From Thomasclavelia spiroformis (GTDB lineage: Bacteria; Bacillota_I; Bacilli_A; Erysipelotrichales; Coprobacillaceae): DNA of 36,792 nucleotides. The notes under the pieces were generated by a model. That model did not search any database, had not been told where the DNA came from, and saw only the letters and a list, made by a program, of their open reading frames with translations. The stretch's first letter is position 1, and each line of letters starts with the position of its first letter. Position numbers and translations under genes: made by a program. This document shows, piece after piece, positions 8,603-17,038 of this stretch. The stretch is from assembly GCA_018369555.1 (NCBI GenBank), contig JAGZCC010000019.1, forward strand, positions 1-36,792. The letters run 5' to 3'.

Positions 8603-8678
8603 TGGGGTGTAGCCAAGCGGTAAGGCAGCAGACTCTGAATCTGCCATTTCCCTGGTTCGAATCCAGGTACCCCAGCCA
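8603..8678 (+). tRNA. tRNA-Gln (anticodon CTG)
   Basis: A complete cloverleaf. Acceptor TGGGGTG (8603-8609) pairs with TACCCCA (8668-8674), ending in a G-T wobble. The anticodon stem GCAGA/TCTGC encloses loop CTCTGAA with anticodon CTG (8635-8637), reading CAG. The T arm is CCTGG-TTCGAAT-CCAGG, the discriminator is G8675, and CCA is encoded (8676-8678). The discriminator and anticodon both fit glutamine. The CTG isoacceptor is less usual than TTG in very AT-rich genomes. Confidence 0.95.
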
Positions 8679-8691
8679 TTATATGATTAGT

Positions 8692-8757
8692 ATAGCACAT
8701 AATATAGTGATTTGTTGATAACAAGTTAGTATATTATGTGCTATTTATTTTATCTTT
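8692..8757 (+). terminator. Terminator after tRNA-Gln
   Basis: A perfect 15-base stem (8692-8706 with 8730-8744) encloses a 23-base loop that can itself fold (TTGTTGATAACAA). A T-rich tail follows (TTATTTTATCTTT). The rest of 8758-8892 holds only the promoter of the next locus. Confidence 0.75.
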
Positions 8758-8834
8758 AGCAAGTATATTTTTAAGTGATTAATAATTTATGTGAAAAATA
8801 TATTGATTTTATGGGACATTTTCGATTTGATAAA

Positions 8835-8863
8835 TTGAATTTAAGACCAATTAGGATTATAAT
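8835..8863 (+). promoter_or_regulatory. Sigma-A promoter of the surface-protein locus
   Basis: TTGAAT (8835-8840), exactly 17 bases, then TATAAT (8858-8863), lies 29 bases before the start codon. The promoter looks intact although the gene is broken. Confidence 0.65.
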
Positions 8864-8892
8864 TATATATGTAAATATATTTAAGGGAAAAA

Positions 8893-9093
8893 ATGAGGTA
8901 TTTAAAGAAAGTTTTTTCGATATTTTTAGCATTGGTTTTAAGTATTTCAATGCTTTCTTCCTATGTAATGACTTTAAAGGCAGATAATAATGTAATTAAT
9001 CTTAATGAATTAGAGCCTTTTAAAGGAAGAACAAAAGAAGAAGTTATACAAAAATACTTAGAAGTATTAAAAGAGGAATATTATTTTTTTTGA
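8893..9093 (+). pseudogene. N-terminal piece: signal peptide, ending at a premature TGA
   Basis: A 66-codon open piece starting at ATG 8893 behind AAGGG. It begins MRYLKKVFSIFLALVLSISM, a clear signal peptide with a likely cleavage around LKA-DNN (about residue 30), and then has a short acidic stretch. The TGA at 9091 truncates it before any domain begins, so the piece alone would be a short secreted peptide of about 36 residues. Confidence 0.75.
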
Positions 9094-10203
9094 GGTGATA
9101 ATAACTTTAATGACTATTATAGTGAGACTCCTTCTTGTGTAGCACCCTATAATGGAGGTAAATTAAAAGATGAAGTTCATCAAGCAATGTCAGATATGAC
9201 AAATTATTATCGTTGGTTACTGGGAGTAAATCCATACCAGACGGTTTCTAGTCATCACAAGTCTTTACAAGAGTTTGCAGTAATAGAAAATTTATATATT
9301 AAGAAAGTTGGAAATTTAAGTCATCACCCAACGACTGATGGTAAATTTGAAAAGCCAGGGGATATGAGTGAAGAATTTTGGAGTTCAGGTGCAACGTTAA
9401 ATAATATTATTGCAGCAGGAAGTGCACCGCAAAAATCAATTGAACAATGGTTTACAGAAGGGTATAATAGAAAATTTGGAGTTTTTGATACAACTGGTCA
9501 TCGTGATTTGCTTTTAAGTTATAAAAGTACTGGAATGACTTTTTCATTTGTAAATTATATATCAGTTAGCCAAAAAATTGGTGGTGGGACAATAGATTTA
9601 CCTTGTAGTGTTTTTCCAGCACCAGGAGCTTTTCCTAATACTAGTCTTGAACCCGAGCATACAGCATGGTCAATTGAACTAAATCCTAATCAATTAAGAT
9701 ATGATTTAGATAATATTTGTGTAAAAGTAACTAATTTGAATACTAATGAAAGCTATGAATGTACAAAAGAAAATAAAAAAATATCAACATTGACTTATGG
9801 CTATGGAATTGCATATGTACAACCTGAAATATCTACGACTTCATATGAAAATTCATATAAAATTGAAATTTCTGGGTTAACAGATACTGCAGGTAATGAA
9901 AAAGTAGTGGTTTATCAAACTGATCCGTTTGATATTATTGATATTACTTCATCTAATGTTGTAAGCATAGATTGTAAGTGGTCTAAAGTTCATGAAGGAC
10001 CTATAGGCGAAAACAATATAAGTTATAGCGACTTTAATTCAATTTTACCTAGAGAAATAACATATTTAACTGATAAAAATTATAAAGGGACAGTTGATGT
10101 ACTTTGGGGTAGTGGAATGAGCGGATATGATAGAATTGCACATGTAAGTTCGTACCATTTACCTGAAGGAATAAAAGATTCAAATCAATTGATTAAAAAT
10201 TAA
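9094..10203 (+). pseudogene. Middle piece: CAP/SCP-like domain of the surface protein
   Basis: This piece continues the frame of the N-terminal piece. The first internal ATG is 9187, but it has no ribosome binding site and lies inside the domain, so I do not treat it as a start. Segments such as KSLQEFAVIENLYIKK, SHHPT and SIEQWFTEGYNRKFGVF resemble secreted CAP (SCP/PR1-like) domains, which often occur in Firmicute wall proteins with Ig-like repeats. The last third is a beta-rich region of unknown family. The piece ends at a TAA at 10201-10203, caused by the frameshift at the preceding A run. Confidence 0.65.
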
Positions 10204-10226
10204 AATTTGATCGAATTCCAGAGGGA

Positions 10227-12101
10227 GTGGATAGTAGGGATAATTTACAATATACAACTTTTGAAAATGAATCTTTGACAATGAAAGTTACACCATATAA
10301 TAATTTATCCATTGATGAATATAAATGGTATAAAGTGCCTGCTGGTTCTTGGTCATGGCCACAATTAATTGCAACAACAACAAAACCAGAATATACAATT
10401 AATAATATAACTAAAGATGATGCGTGTAAATATTTTGTTGTATATCGTAAAACAGATGATAAAGATAGAAATGTTTACATTACACCATATAAAACCGTTA
10501 CAGTAAAAGAGCCATTAGCTCTTGAACGTCTTGATATTACATCAACAAAGACAAAGTATGTACTTGGTCAAAATTTTGATCTTGAAAGTTTAGATATTAC
10601 AGCTTATTATAATGATGATAGTTCGAAAAAATTAAATTATAATGATGTAACAATTACTGGCTTTGATTCATCTAGTTTAGGTGAAAAAACAATAACAGTT
10701 ACATATAAAGAAGGGGATAAAACAGTTTCGGCTATTTTTAAAATTGAAATAATAGAAAAAGAAGTTAAAGATATTGTTTTAACACCACCTACAAAAACTA
10801 AATATATTGAAGGACAAGCATTAGATTTAACAGGTGGAAAAGTAAAAGTGTTCTATAATAATGAAACAAGTAAAGAGATAGATTTAACTAATGAGATGGT
10901 TAGTGGTTATAATGCAAGTGTTGTAGGAAAACAGACAATTACCGTAACATATCAAGGAAAAACAGTAACATTTGATGTAAATGTTATCGAAAAAGTTATT
11001 ACAAAAATAGAAATGAATAGTTTACCTGATAAAGTTAATTATCTTGTTGATCAAAAATTTGAAATTGATGGAGCAGCAATTAAAGTTTACTATAATGATG
11101 GAAGTGAAGAAATAGTAAATGTAGATAGTGATATGTTTAATATGCCAGATATGAGCAAAATTGGTAATCAAACTATTACAGTTAATTATAGAGGAATGAC
11201 TACTAATTTTGAAATATTGATTAAGGATAAAACATTAGTTAATATAAGTGTTTCAACTTTACCAGATAAAACTGAGTATATTGAAGGTGAAGATTTAGAT
11301 GTTAGTGGCGGTAAGTTGTTATTGAATTATGATAATGGAAGTAGTGAAATAATCGGTATTACTTTAGCTATGTGTAGTGTTGATATGAGTAAACCTGGTC
11401 AGGTAAATGTTACTGTTACTTATAATGGATTTACTGCTAGTTATCTAATTTTAATTAAAGAAAAAACACCTGTATCATTAATATGGGTTGAAAAGCCAGA
11501 GATAAGACAAATTAAAGAAGAAATGGAATTTGTTTATAGTGGAGAAGTAAAGATTGTTTATGACAATGGTAGTGAAGAGATAAAAAAAGTAACTGCTCTT
11601 GATTTCGAGGTAAGAGGATTCGATAAGTATCATGTTGGTAAGCAAAATGTTAGTATTGTTTACAAAGGAACAGAATTATTTGTTGATGATACAATTGAAG
11701 TTATCGCAAAAGAATTATCAGGTTTAAAAATTCAATCTTTACCATTAAAACTAACATATAAACAAGGCGAAGTATTTAATCTTGATGGTTTAAAAGTTTT
11801 AGCTAACTATGATAATCAGACAACTGCTTTAATTAGTAATGATAATCTAATTGTTTCTTTACCAGATATGAATAAATTTGGTAAACAAGTTATTGTAATT
11901 AGTTATGGTTATTTTAAAGTTGAGTTTGAAATTGAAATAACAGCTAAAGATATATCAATGGATAAAGGAGATAACAAAGATAAAACTAATCAAGATAAAA
12001 ATATTGCAGTAAAAACAGGAGATAATAGTTTGATTGGTGTTTATACAACAATTGCATTATTAAGTGTAGCTAGTTATACAATGCTTAGAAAAAAGGATTA
12101 A
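10227..12101 (+). pseudogene. C-terminal piece: Ig-like repeats and wall-sorting signal
   Basis: A 624-codon open piece in the third frame phase. It could start at GTG 10227, but the purine-rich GAGGGA touches that codon, so independent initiation is unlikely. Residues about 98-573 are six Ig-like repeats of 76-80 residues, each with a YxxGxxxDLxGxxxxxxYxNG opening and a GxxTITVTY-like closing. A polar stretch (575-592) leads to VKTGD (595-599), a variant sortase signal, then a hydrophobic span (601-618) and the tail RKKD. It would be covalently attached to peptidoglycan if made. Confidence 0.8.
10518..11945 (+). repeat. Six tandem Ig-like domain repeats
   Basis: Protein-level repeats at residues about 98-176, 180-255, 258-333, 336-411, 415-494 and 497-573 of the C-terminal piece. 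Shared features are a TKYxxGxxxDL-type start, YYNDGS-type turn and GKQTITVTY-type strand. They are diverged at the DNA level, so recent duplication is unlikely. They probably form a stalk. Confidence 0.8.
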
Positions 12102-12113
12102 TTTAAATAAGCG

Positions 12114-12150
12114 TTAAAAGGGATGCTTTTGAGTATCTCTTTTAATTTTA
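12114..12150 (+). terminator. Terminator of the surface-protein locus
   Basis: TTAAAAGGGAT (12114-12124) pairs with ATCTCTTTTAA (12135-12145) with one G-T pair, followed by TTTTA. Confidence 0.75.
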
Positions 12151-12170
12151 GAACTAAAAATAAAATAGGA

Positions 12171-12179
12171 TGTTATAAT
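12171..12179 (+). promoter_or_regulatory. Extended -10 promoter of the HD hydrolase gene
   Basis: TGTTATAAT is an extended -10 element with TATAAT at 12174-12179, 33 bases before the start codon. No clear -35 box is present. Confidence 0.5.
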
Positions 12180-12211
12180 AATATAAAATAGTATTAAGGT
12201 AGGATAAAAAT

Positions 12212-12805
12212 ATGGATAAACAAAGATTTGAAAAACAAATAGCTTTTATTTTAGAAATTGACAAAGAAAAAAACATTCTTCGTCAAACACATTTAAGTAA
12301 TCACGGACGTCAAGAAAATGATGCTGAACATGCATGGCACATGGCAATAATGATTTATTTATTGAAAGAATATGCCAATGAACAGTTTGATATACCTAGA
12401 GCAATGATGATGGCATTAATTCATGATATCGTAGAAATCGATGCAGGTGATACTTATGCATATGATACAATTGGTTTAAAAACCCAAAAAGAACGTGAAA
12501 AAAGAGCTGCTGATCGTATTTTTGGAATTCTTCCTGATGATCAAAAAAAAGAATTGAAGAGTTTATTTGAAGAATTTGAAGCATGTAAAACTGCTGAAGC
12601 AAAGTTTGCACATGCAATGGATAATTTTCAGCCATTACTTTTAAATAATTCCAATGGTGGTAGTGATTGGATAAAACATAATGTAGATAAAAATCAAGTA
12701 ATACAAAGACAGGAAAAAACAAAATTAGGATCGCTTGATATATGGGAATATATAAAAAAGATAATCGATATAAATGTAAAAAAAGGTAATATTAAAGATA
12801 AATAG
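12212..12805 (+). CDS. HD-domain hydrolase (YfbR/HDDC2-like)
   Basis: A 197-residue soluble metal-dependent phosphohydrolase. The HD signature is visible as NDAEHAWHMA (His40), the pair His71-Asp72 in LIHDIVEIDAGD (69-80), and a late Asp in HAMDNFQP. This is the HDDC2/YfbR layout; family members remove the phosphate from deoxynucleoside 5'-monophosphates, but the substrate here is inferred. AAGGTAGG precedes the ATG. It sits alone between a terminator and the next gene, so it is probably a single-gene unit. Confidence 0.85.
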   Translation: MDKQRFEKQIAFILEIDKEKNILRQTHLSNHGRQENDAEHAWHMAIMIYLLKEYANEQFDIPRAMMMALIHDIVEIDAGDTYAYDTIGLKTQKEREKRAADRIFGILPDDQKKELKSLFEEFEACKTAEAKFAHAMDNFQPLLLNNSNGGSDWIKHNVDKNQVIQRQEKTKLGSLDIWEYIKKIIDINVKKGNIKDK

Positions 12806-12907
12806 CGATAATTTATTATAGATGTGAAAAAGTGCATAAAATGTGAATAAAGATAGTTATAAAAACAAATATTTAAATTATATAAATAATAAGTTAGGAG
12901 AAATATT

Positions 12908-14095
12908 GTGACAAATATAATTGATTATGTAAAATGGCGAAGTGATTTAAGTTTTCAAAATGATTCTTTTAATGACATTGATGCATTGGCATTAAGTTTA
13001 CTTGCATATGTTGAATTTAATAATGTTGTAATAAGTGACAGATGCTATTTAAAAGATGTTGCAGAGATGTTTTTTAAATTAAATGATGTAGAAAAATTGA
13101 TGGAAGAATTTTCGTTTACAAAAAATTCAATTGTTTTATTAGAAATTATGGCGAAATCGAATCGGTATCAAGATATATTAGTATCTGATTATGTAAGTGA
13201 ACTGGATTATAAAATTACTAAGCAGTTTGCAGCTATTACATTTAGGTTACCAGATGGCAGTATTTTTATTTCTTATCGTGGGACTGATGATACTATTTTA
13301 GGTTGGAAAGAAGATTTTATGATGTCATATAAAACTTTGATTCCCTCACAAATTAGAGCTAAAGAATACTTAGAGATGATTGTTAAAAAAAATTATAAAT
13401 ATTCATTTAATTTTTTATACAAAAATAGAAATAAGCAAACTAATATTTTTAAAATATTTAAAGAATATCTTTATCAACGTTTTCACGGTGTTAAAATTAG
13501 AATAGGTGGACATTCAAAAGGTGGGAATCTTGCGGTATATGCTGCTAGTAATAGTGAAAAAAAATTAACTGATAGAATAATATGTGTCTATAATCATGAT
13601 GGACCAGGATTTGATTTACAAAATACGCAGTTAGTAAATTATGATTTACTTATTTCTAAAATAAAAAAATATGTACCAGAGAATTGTATTTTTGGAATTA
13701 TGCTTGATTCTTTAGAAGATGTTGTTATTGTTAAAAGTGATGCCAAGAGCTTAATGCAACATGATGCTTTTACTTGGCAGATTGAAGGAAAAAATTTTAT
13801 TACGTGCATGGATTTTAATAAAGATAGTCAAGCAATGGAGAGTACTTTTAAATCATGGCTTAGTAAAGTTGATAAAGATACTAGAAAACAAGCAATTGAA
13901 AGTATTTTTAATATTCTTGATGCGATAAAGATAGAAAAGATCAATGATTTTTCACAAAAAGCTTTTATTCATTTAATCAAAGCCTTAAAACAACTTAAAA
14001 ATATGGATAATGAATCAAGAGAAGCAATAATTTGTTTTTTTAAAACTTTGTTAGTTGAAAATAATAATAGTCGCAAAGAATATAAGAAAAAGTAA
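12908..14095 (+). CDS. DUF2974/Mbeg1-like alpha/beta-hydrolase fold protein
   Basis: A 395-residue protein starting at GTG behind AGGAG (12897-12901). It contains SYRGTDDTILGWKEDF, a lipase-like oxyanion region, and the nucleophile elbow GGHSKGGN with Ser203. These match the DUF2974 (Mbeg1-like) family of Firmicute proteins, which are lipase-fold but of unproven activity. There is no signal peptide or membrane span, so it is probably cytosolic. Asp and His partners for Ser203 are plausible (VYNHDGPG; LMQHDAF), but I cannot assign them firmly. The next gene begins about 60 bases on. Confidence 0.85.
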   Translation: MTNIIDYVKWRSDLSFQNDSFNDIDALALSLLAYVEFNNVVISDRCYLKDVAEMFFKLNDVEKLMEEFSFTKNSIVLLEIMAKSNRYQDILVSDYVSELDYKITKQFAAITFRLPDGSIFISYRGTDDTILGWKEDFMMSYKTLIPSQIRAKEYLEMIVKKNYKYSFNFLYKNRNKQTNIFKIFKEYLYQRFHGVKIRIGGHSKGGNLAVYAASNSEKKLTDRIICVYNHDGPGFDLQNTQLVNYDLLISKIKKYVPENCIFGIMLDSLEDVVIVKSDAKSLMQHDAFTWQIEGKNFITCMDFNKDSQAMESTFKSWLSKVDKDTRKQAIESIFNILDAIKIEKINDFSQKAFIHLIKALKQLKNMDNESREAIICFFKTLLVENNNSRKEYKKK

Positions 14096-14155
14096 TAATG
14101 AATTCATAATTTATTAGTATTATTTTAGTATGTGAAGATGAAAAGAGGGAAGATG

Positions 14156-14560
14156 ATGAATAAGTTTAAAAATTCTTTAATAAAATTTATGAGTGGACGA
14201 TATGGTAGTGATCAATTTAATATATTTTTAGTTGTTTTAACACTTATTTTGTTACTTTTGTATGTGTTTTTTATTAAAGAACCATTTTTAGTTATAATTA
14301 TCTGGCTAGTTTTATTGTATTATTTATTTAGAACATATTCACGAAATATTTATCGACGTAGACAAGAAAATGAAAAATTTTTATCATTAATTAATCCAAT
14401 AAAAAGAAGGTATACTCTTATTAGGAATAATCAACAAGATAGAGAACATAAATATTTTTTATGTCCAAGCTGTAAACAAATGGTAAGAGTACCAAGAGGG
14501 CGCGGTAAAATTACCATTACATGTCCAAAATGTAAACATAAGTTTGATAAAAAAAGCTAA
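14156..14560 (+). CDS. Small membrane protein with C-terminal zinc ribbon
   Basis: A 134-residue protein. Residues 1-20 are basic (FMSGRYGSDQFN), followed by two hydrophobic spans forming a hairpin, a basic segment and a C-terminal zinc ribbon with two CPxC-type knuckles: CPSC...CPKC. The frame is open from GTG 14132, but AAGAGGG at 14143-14149 best fits ATG 14156 (or 14153). The family, with its conserved MxGRYGxDQ start, is common in Firmicutes and uncharacterised. It may be a membrane-tethered nucleic-acid or protein binder; that is inference. Confidence 0.75.
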   Translation: MNKFKNSLIKFMSGRYGSDQFNIFLVVLTLILLLLYVFFIKEPFLVIIIWLVLLYYLFRTYSRNIYRRRQENEKFLSLINPIKRRYTLIRNNQQDREHKYFLCPSCKQMVRVPRGRGKITITCPKCKHKFDKKS

Positions 14561-14595
14561 AAGGTAAATTATGCTTAAAGCACAATTTACCTTTT
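14559..14595. terminator. Bidirectional terminator between convergent genes
   Basis: AAAAGGTAAATT (14559-14570) pairs perfectly with AATTTACCTTTT (14584-14595). The stem overlaps the stop codons on both sides. Confidence 0.9.
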
Positions 14596-15040
14596 AACAT
14601 CGAATTCTTTTCAAATGTTTAACTAAAATAGTTACTAGTTTTTCTAAAATGATTTGATCATCTTTTTCAAAACGATTATAGCTAGTAGAATCAAGATCTA
14701 ATACACCGTATAAATCATTATCAATTATAATTGGTAGTACAATTTCACTATTACTTGCACTATCACAAGCAATATGTCCAGGAAATTCATGAACGTTTTC
14801 AACACAAATGGTTTTTCTACTAGTGGCACAAGCACCACATACACCTTTGTTAAATGGAATTAATGTACAAGCAATTAAACCTTGAAATGGTCCTAAAATT
14901 AGTTGCTCATTTTGATTTAAATAAAAGCCAGCCCAAGATACATCTTTAAATTCTTGTTTAATAAATGCGCTTGTATTGGCAAGAATAGATATTTCATAAT
15001 TAATATTTTCTAATAAGGAATCTAGTTGTTTTTCTTTCAT
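14594..15040 (-). CDS. msrC: Free methionine-(R)-sulfoxide reductase (GAF domain)
   Basis: A 148-residue GAF-fold enzyme that reduces free methionine-R-sulfoxide, part of oxidative-damage repair. The motifs match fRMsr: GVCGACATS (Cys68 and Cys71), ENVHEFPGHIACDSASNSEI (Cys92) and VLDLDST, with a further Cys58. The frame is open to a GTG at 15049, but AGGTG (15047-15051) is placed for ATG 15040, giving MKEKQLD. Length is normal for the family. It is divergent from the lipoprotein gene. Confidence 0.92.
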   Translation of the reverse strand: MKEKQLDSLLENINYEISILANTSAFIKQEFKDVSWAGFYLNQNEQLILGPFQGLIACTLIPFNKGVCGACATSRKTICVENVHEFPGHIACDSASNSEIVLPIIIDNDLYGVLDLDSTSYNRFEKDDQIILEKLVTILVKHLKRIRC

Positions 15041-15089
15041 TTTAATCACCTAGTATATTATACAATATTTTTGGTTTAAAAAACTAAGA

Positions 15090-15119
15090 TTGGTTAAAAA
15101 TAATAATATAAATTATGAT
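15090..15119 (+). promoter_or_regulatory. Probable promoter of the lipoprotein gene
   Basis: TTGGTT (15090-15095), an 18-base spacer and TATGAT (15114-15119) stand just upstream of the AAGGAG that precedes ATG 15135. Confidence 0.45.
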
Positions 15120-15134
15120 AAGGAGATTATATAA

Positions 15135-15677
15135 ATGAAAAAAATAACTAAATATTTATTGTGTCTAACATTAGTATGCTCATTTTGTTTTACGTTAGTA
15201 GGGTGTAGTAAAGAAGGTACTGATGATACTAATCAATCTAATCAGGCAGATCAAACTAATAATGCAAACGAAAACTTTACTGATAATGATTTAAAAGAAA
15301 TTGATAAAAAAATAACAAATAAATTTAATAATGATTATGAAGTAAATAAAACTGATGTAAGTGAGGCGGTAACTTATATTAATGAAAATCTTGATAATGT
15401 AAAAAATAAAGAAACTGCAAAAAAATTATATGAACATGCAAATTATTTAGAAATGGCTGCAGATAAAGGCCAAGTAGGAGACGAAGATACAATTAGAAAT
15501 TTAGCACATCAAACTAAAGAATATGCTAAAGAAGTATATAATGCAAACGATGATGAATTAGATGATATTATAAATGATGGTAAATATGATTTTGATGAAT
15601 TTAAAACACAATTAGGTGATGATATTAATAACGCCGTTGATAATTTTATGAATTTTTTTGAAACAAATAAAAGATAA
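15135..15677 (+). CDS. Putative lipoprotein of unknown function
   Basis: A 180-residue exported protein. The signal peptide ends in a lipobox LVGC with the modified cysteine at residue 24. A low-complexity Asn/Gln/Asp/Thr linker follows (about 25-48), then a highly charged, helix-rich region that is strongly acidic (DDELDDIINDGKYDFDEF). No enzymatic motif is visible. It should be anchored to the outer face of the membrane. I do not recognise the family. It has its own promoter and a terminator shared with the convergent peptidase gene. Confidence 0.85.
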   Translation: MKKITKYLLCLTLVCSFCFTLVGCSKEGTDDTNQSNQADQTNNANENFTDNDLKEIDKKITNKFNNDYEVNKTDVSEAVTYINENLDNVKNKETAKKLYEHANYLEMAADKGQVGDEDTIRNLAHQTKEYAKEVYNANDDELDDIINDGKYDFDEFKTQLGDDINNAVDNFMNFFETNKR

Positions 15678-15683
15678 TGTAAA

Positions 15684-15709
15684 AAATCGTACGATTATTC
15701 GTACGATTT
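15684..15709. terminator. Bidirectional terminator between convergent genes
   Basis: AAATCGTACGA (15684-15694) pairs perfectly with TCGTACGATTT (15699-15709) around a 4-base loop. The stem overlaps the stop codon of the minus-strand peptidase. Confidence 0.85.
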
Positions 15710-17018
15710 ATTTGTGTAATAAATAATATACAATACAACTATAAATAGTTGTACCAGTTAGTAAAACTTTTTCATCAAAATCAAAAGCACAATTATGTGG
15801 AGAGGCACAAAGATTGGTTGTTAATTTCATATAAGTACCAATTCCTCCATGTGCTTGAACTGCAGACATCATATAAGAAAAATCATCACTGCCATCTAAA
15901 GGACTTAAATAATCTGGGGCTACTTTAATTTCTTTTAAATGCTCACTGCATACATGATCAATAATATCCATCATTTCCTTATCACAATCAAGAGAATAGG
16001 CTTTACCCATTTGTTTTATTTCAACAATTGTATCATGCATTAAAGCTGCTCCACGAATAACATCTCGGGCATAGACTTCCATATAATTATTCAATTCAGT
16101 AGTTGCGCCACGTACTTCAATTTCTAACATAGCAGTTTCAGGAACAACATTACGGCTAGTGCCAGCACTAATTGTACCAACATTTATTCTTGTACAACCA
16201 TCACTATTTCGAGGAATTGAATGTAAGTTTAAAATACAAGATGATGCTGATAATAAAGCATTTCTTCCAAATTGAGGCATTCCTGCCGCATGAGAAGAAA
16301 CACCATGATAAATAACATCGAGTTTAGTTGTTGCAAAAGTTTCATTCATTCCTAAATAAATGTCATAATCTTCATTTGCTCTTTGTTGCCAAATATGACC
16401 AGCAAAAATATAATCAACATCTTTTAAAATCCCGCTTTTGCAAATACTCTTAGCTCCTCTGACACCTTCTTCAGCTGGTTGAAAAATAAGCTTTACTGTT
16501 CCTTGAAGGCTATTTTTAATATTACTTAAAATTTTAGCAACAGTTAAACCAATTGCTGCATGACCATCATGGCCACAAGCATGCATAGTACCTTTATTAC
16601 ATGAAAGAAACCCCAATTTGCCCGGATTATGAGTAGTTGAATCATCTTCTTCAATACATAATGCATCCATATCAAATCTAATTGCAACAACAGGACCATT
16701 ACCATTTTTCAAAATCCCTGCCACTGCTGTAAAACCATCTTTTACTTTTTTTATATAGTAAGGGTCGGCTCCTTGCAAGATAGCTCGTTGATAATTGCTA
16801 TCAAGTACTTCTTGATCAGGAACTCCCATCCGATAGTCTTCACACATTATTTCTTTTCCAATTAATACTTGATAGCCTAGTTTTTCTAGTTTTTTAGCAA
16901 TTAAAGAGGCGCTACGCATTTCTAACCAACCTTGTTCAGGGTATTTATGAAAATCTCTTCTTATAGCAACTGTTTCAGGGTAATATTGTTTTGCTAGTGA
17001 TTTTATTTTTTCATACAT
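15708..17018 (-). CDS. M20 family amidohydrolase, AbgA-like (p-aminobenzoyl-glutamate hydrolase type)
   Basis: A 436-residue zinc aminoacylase/peptidase. It starts with RRDFHKYPEQGW (20-31) and carries metal-binding HACGHDGH (146-153) and PAEEG with the catalytic Glu (181-185), plus a late metal-ligand region near the C terminus. The RMGVPD insert (63-68), overall length and C-terminal FDFDEKVL closely parallel Escherichia coli AbgA, the subunit that with AbgB splits p-aminobenzoyl-glutamate from folate breakdown. No abgB-like partner gene lies nearby, so it may act alone on another N-acyl amino acid. AGGAGAG precedes the start. Confidence 0.88.
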   Translation of the reverse strand: MYEKIKSLAKQYYPETVAIRRDFHKYPEQGWLEMRSASLIAKKLEKLGYQVLIGKEIMCEDYRMGVPDQEVLDSNYQRAILQGADPYYIKKVKDGFTAVAGILKNGNGPVVAIRFDMDALCIEEDDSTTHNPGKLGFLSCNKGTMHACGHDGHAAIGLTVAKILSNIKNSLQGTVKLIFQPAEEGVRGAKSICKSGILKDVDYIFAGHIWQQRANEDYDIYLGMNETFATTKLDVIYHGVSSHAAGMPQFGRNALLSASSCILNLHSIPRNSDGCTRINVGTISAGTSRNVVPETAMLEIEVRGATTELNNYMEVYARDVIRGAALMHDTIVEIKQMGKAYSLDCDKEMMDIIDHVCSEHLKEIKVAPDYLSPLDGSDDFSYMMSAVQAHGGIGTYMKLTTNLCASPHNCAFDFDEKVLLTGTTIYSCIVYYLLHK

Positions 17019-17038
17019 AAGAGCTCTCCTTTAAAATA

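Larger units (their letters stand above)
8893..12101 (+). pseudogene. Broken cell-wall surface protein (CAP-like domain plus six Ig-like repeats)
   Basis: Read as one gene of about 1,069 codons, this locus encodes a signal peptide, a CAP/SCP-like domain, six bacterial Ig-like repeats and a C-terminal wall-sorting signal. Two lesions interrupt it. An in-frame TGA at 9091-9093 follows a run of eight Ts, and coding continues in the same frame straight after it. A one-base frameshift lies near 10195-10199, where an A5 run would restore the frame if it were A6 (giving LIKKLKFDRIPEGVDS). There is one promoter upstream and one terminator downstream, supporting a single ancestral gene. Sequencing error at the two homopolymers is possible; real decay or phase-variable switching are the alternatives. 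Confidence 0.8.

Noticed and set aside
8775..8987. Open frame overlapping the surface-protein start
   Set aside because: No ribosome binding site, overlaps a clear promoter and signal peptide in another frame, and has no recognisable protein features.
9187..9189. ATG 9187 as the true start of a CAP protein
   Set aside because: No ribosome binding site, no signal peptide, and the coding frame continues upstream in phase to the TGA, so it is an internal methionine.
10227..10229. GTG 10227 as an independent start for the Ig-like protein
   Set aside because: The purine-rich stretch touches the GTG with no spacing, and the product would lack a signal peptide while keeping a wall-sorting signal.
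10518..11945. CRISPR-like periodicity
   Set aside because: The repeats are protein-level Ig-like domains that have diverged in DNA; no short identical repeats with spacers occur anywhere in the window.
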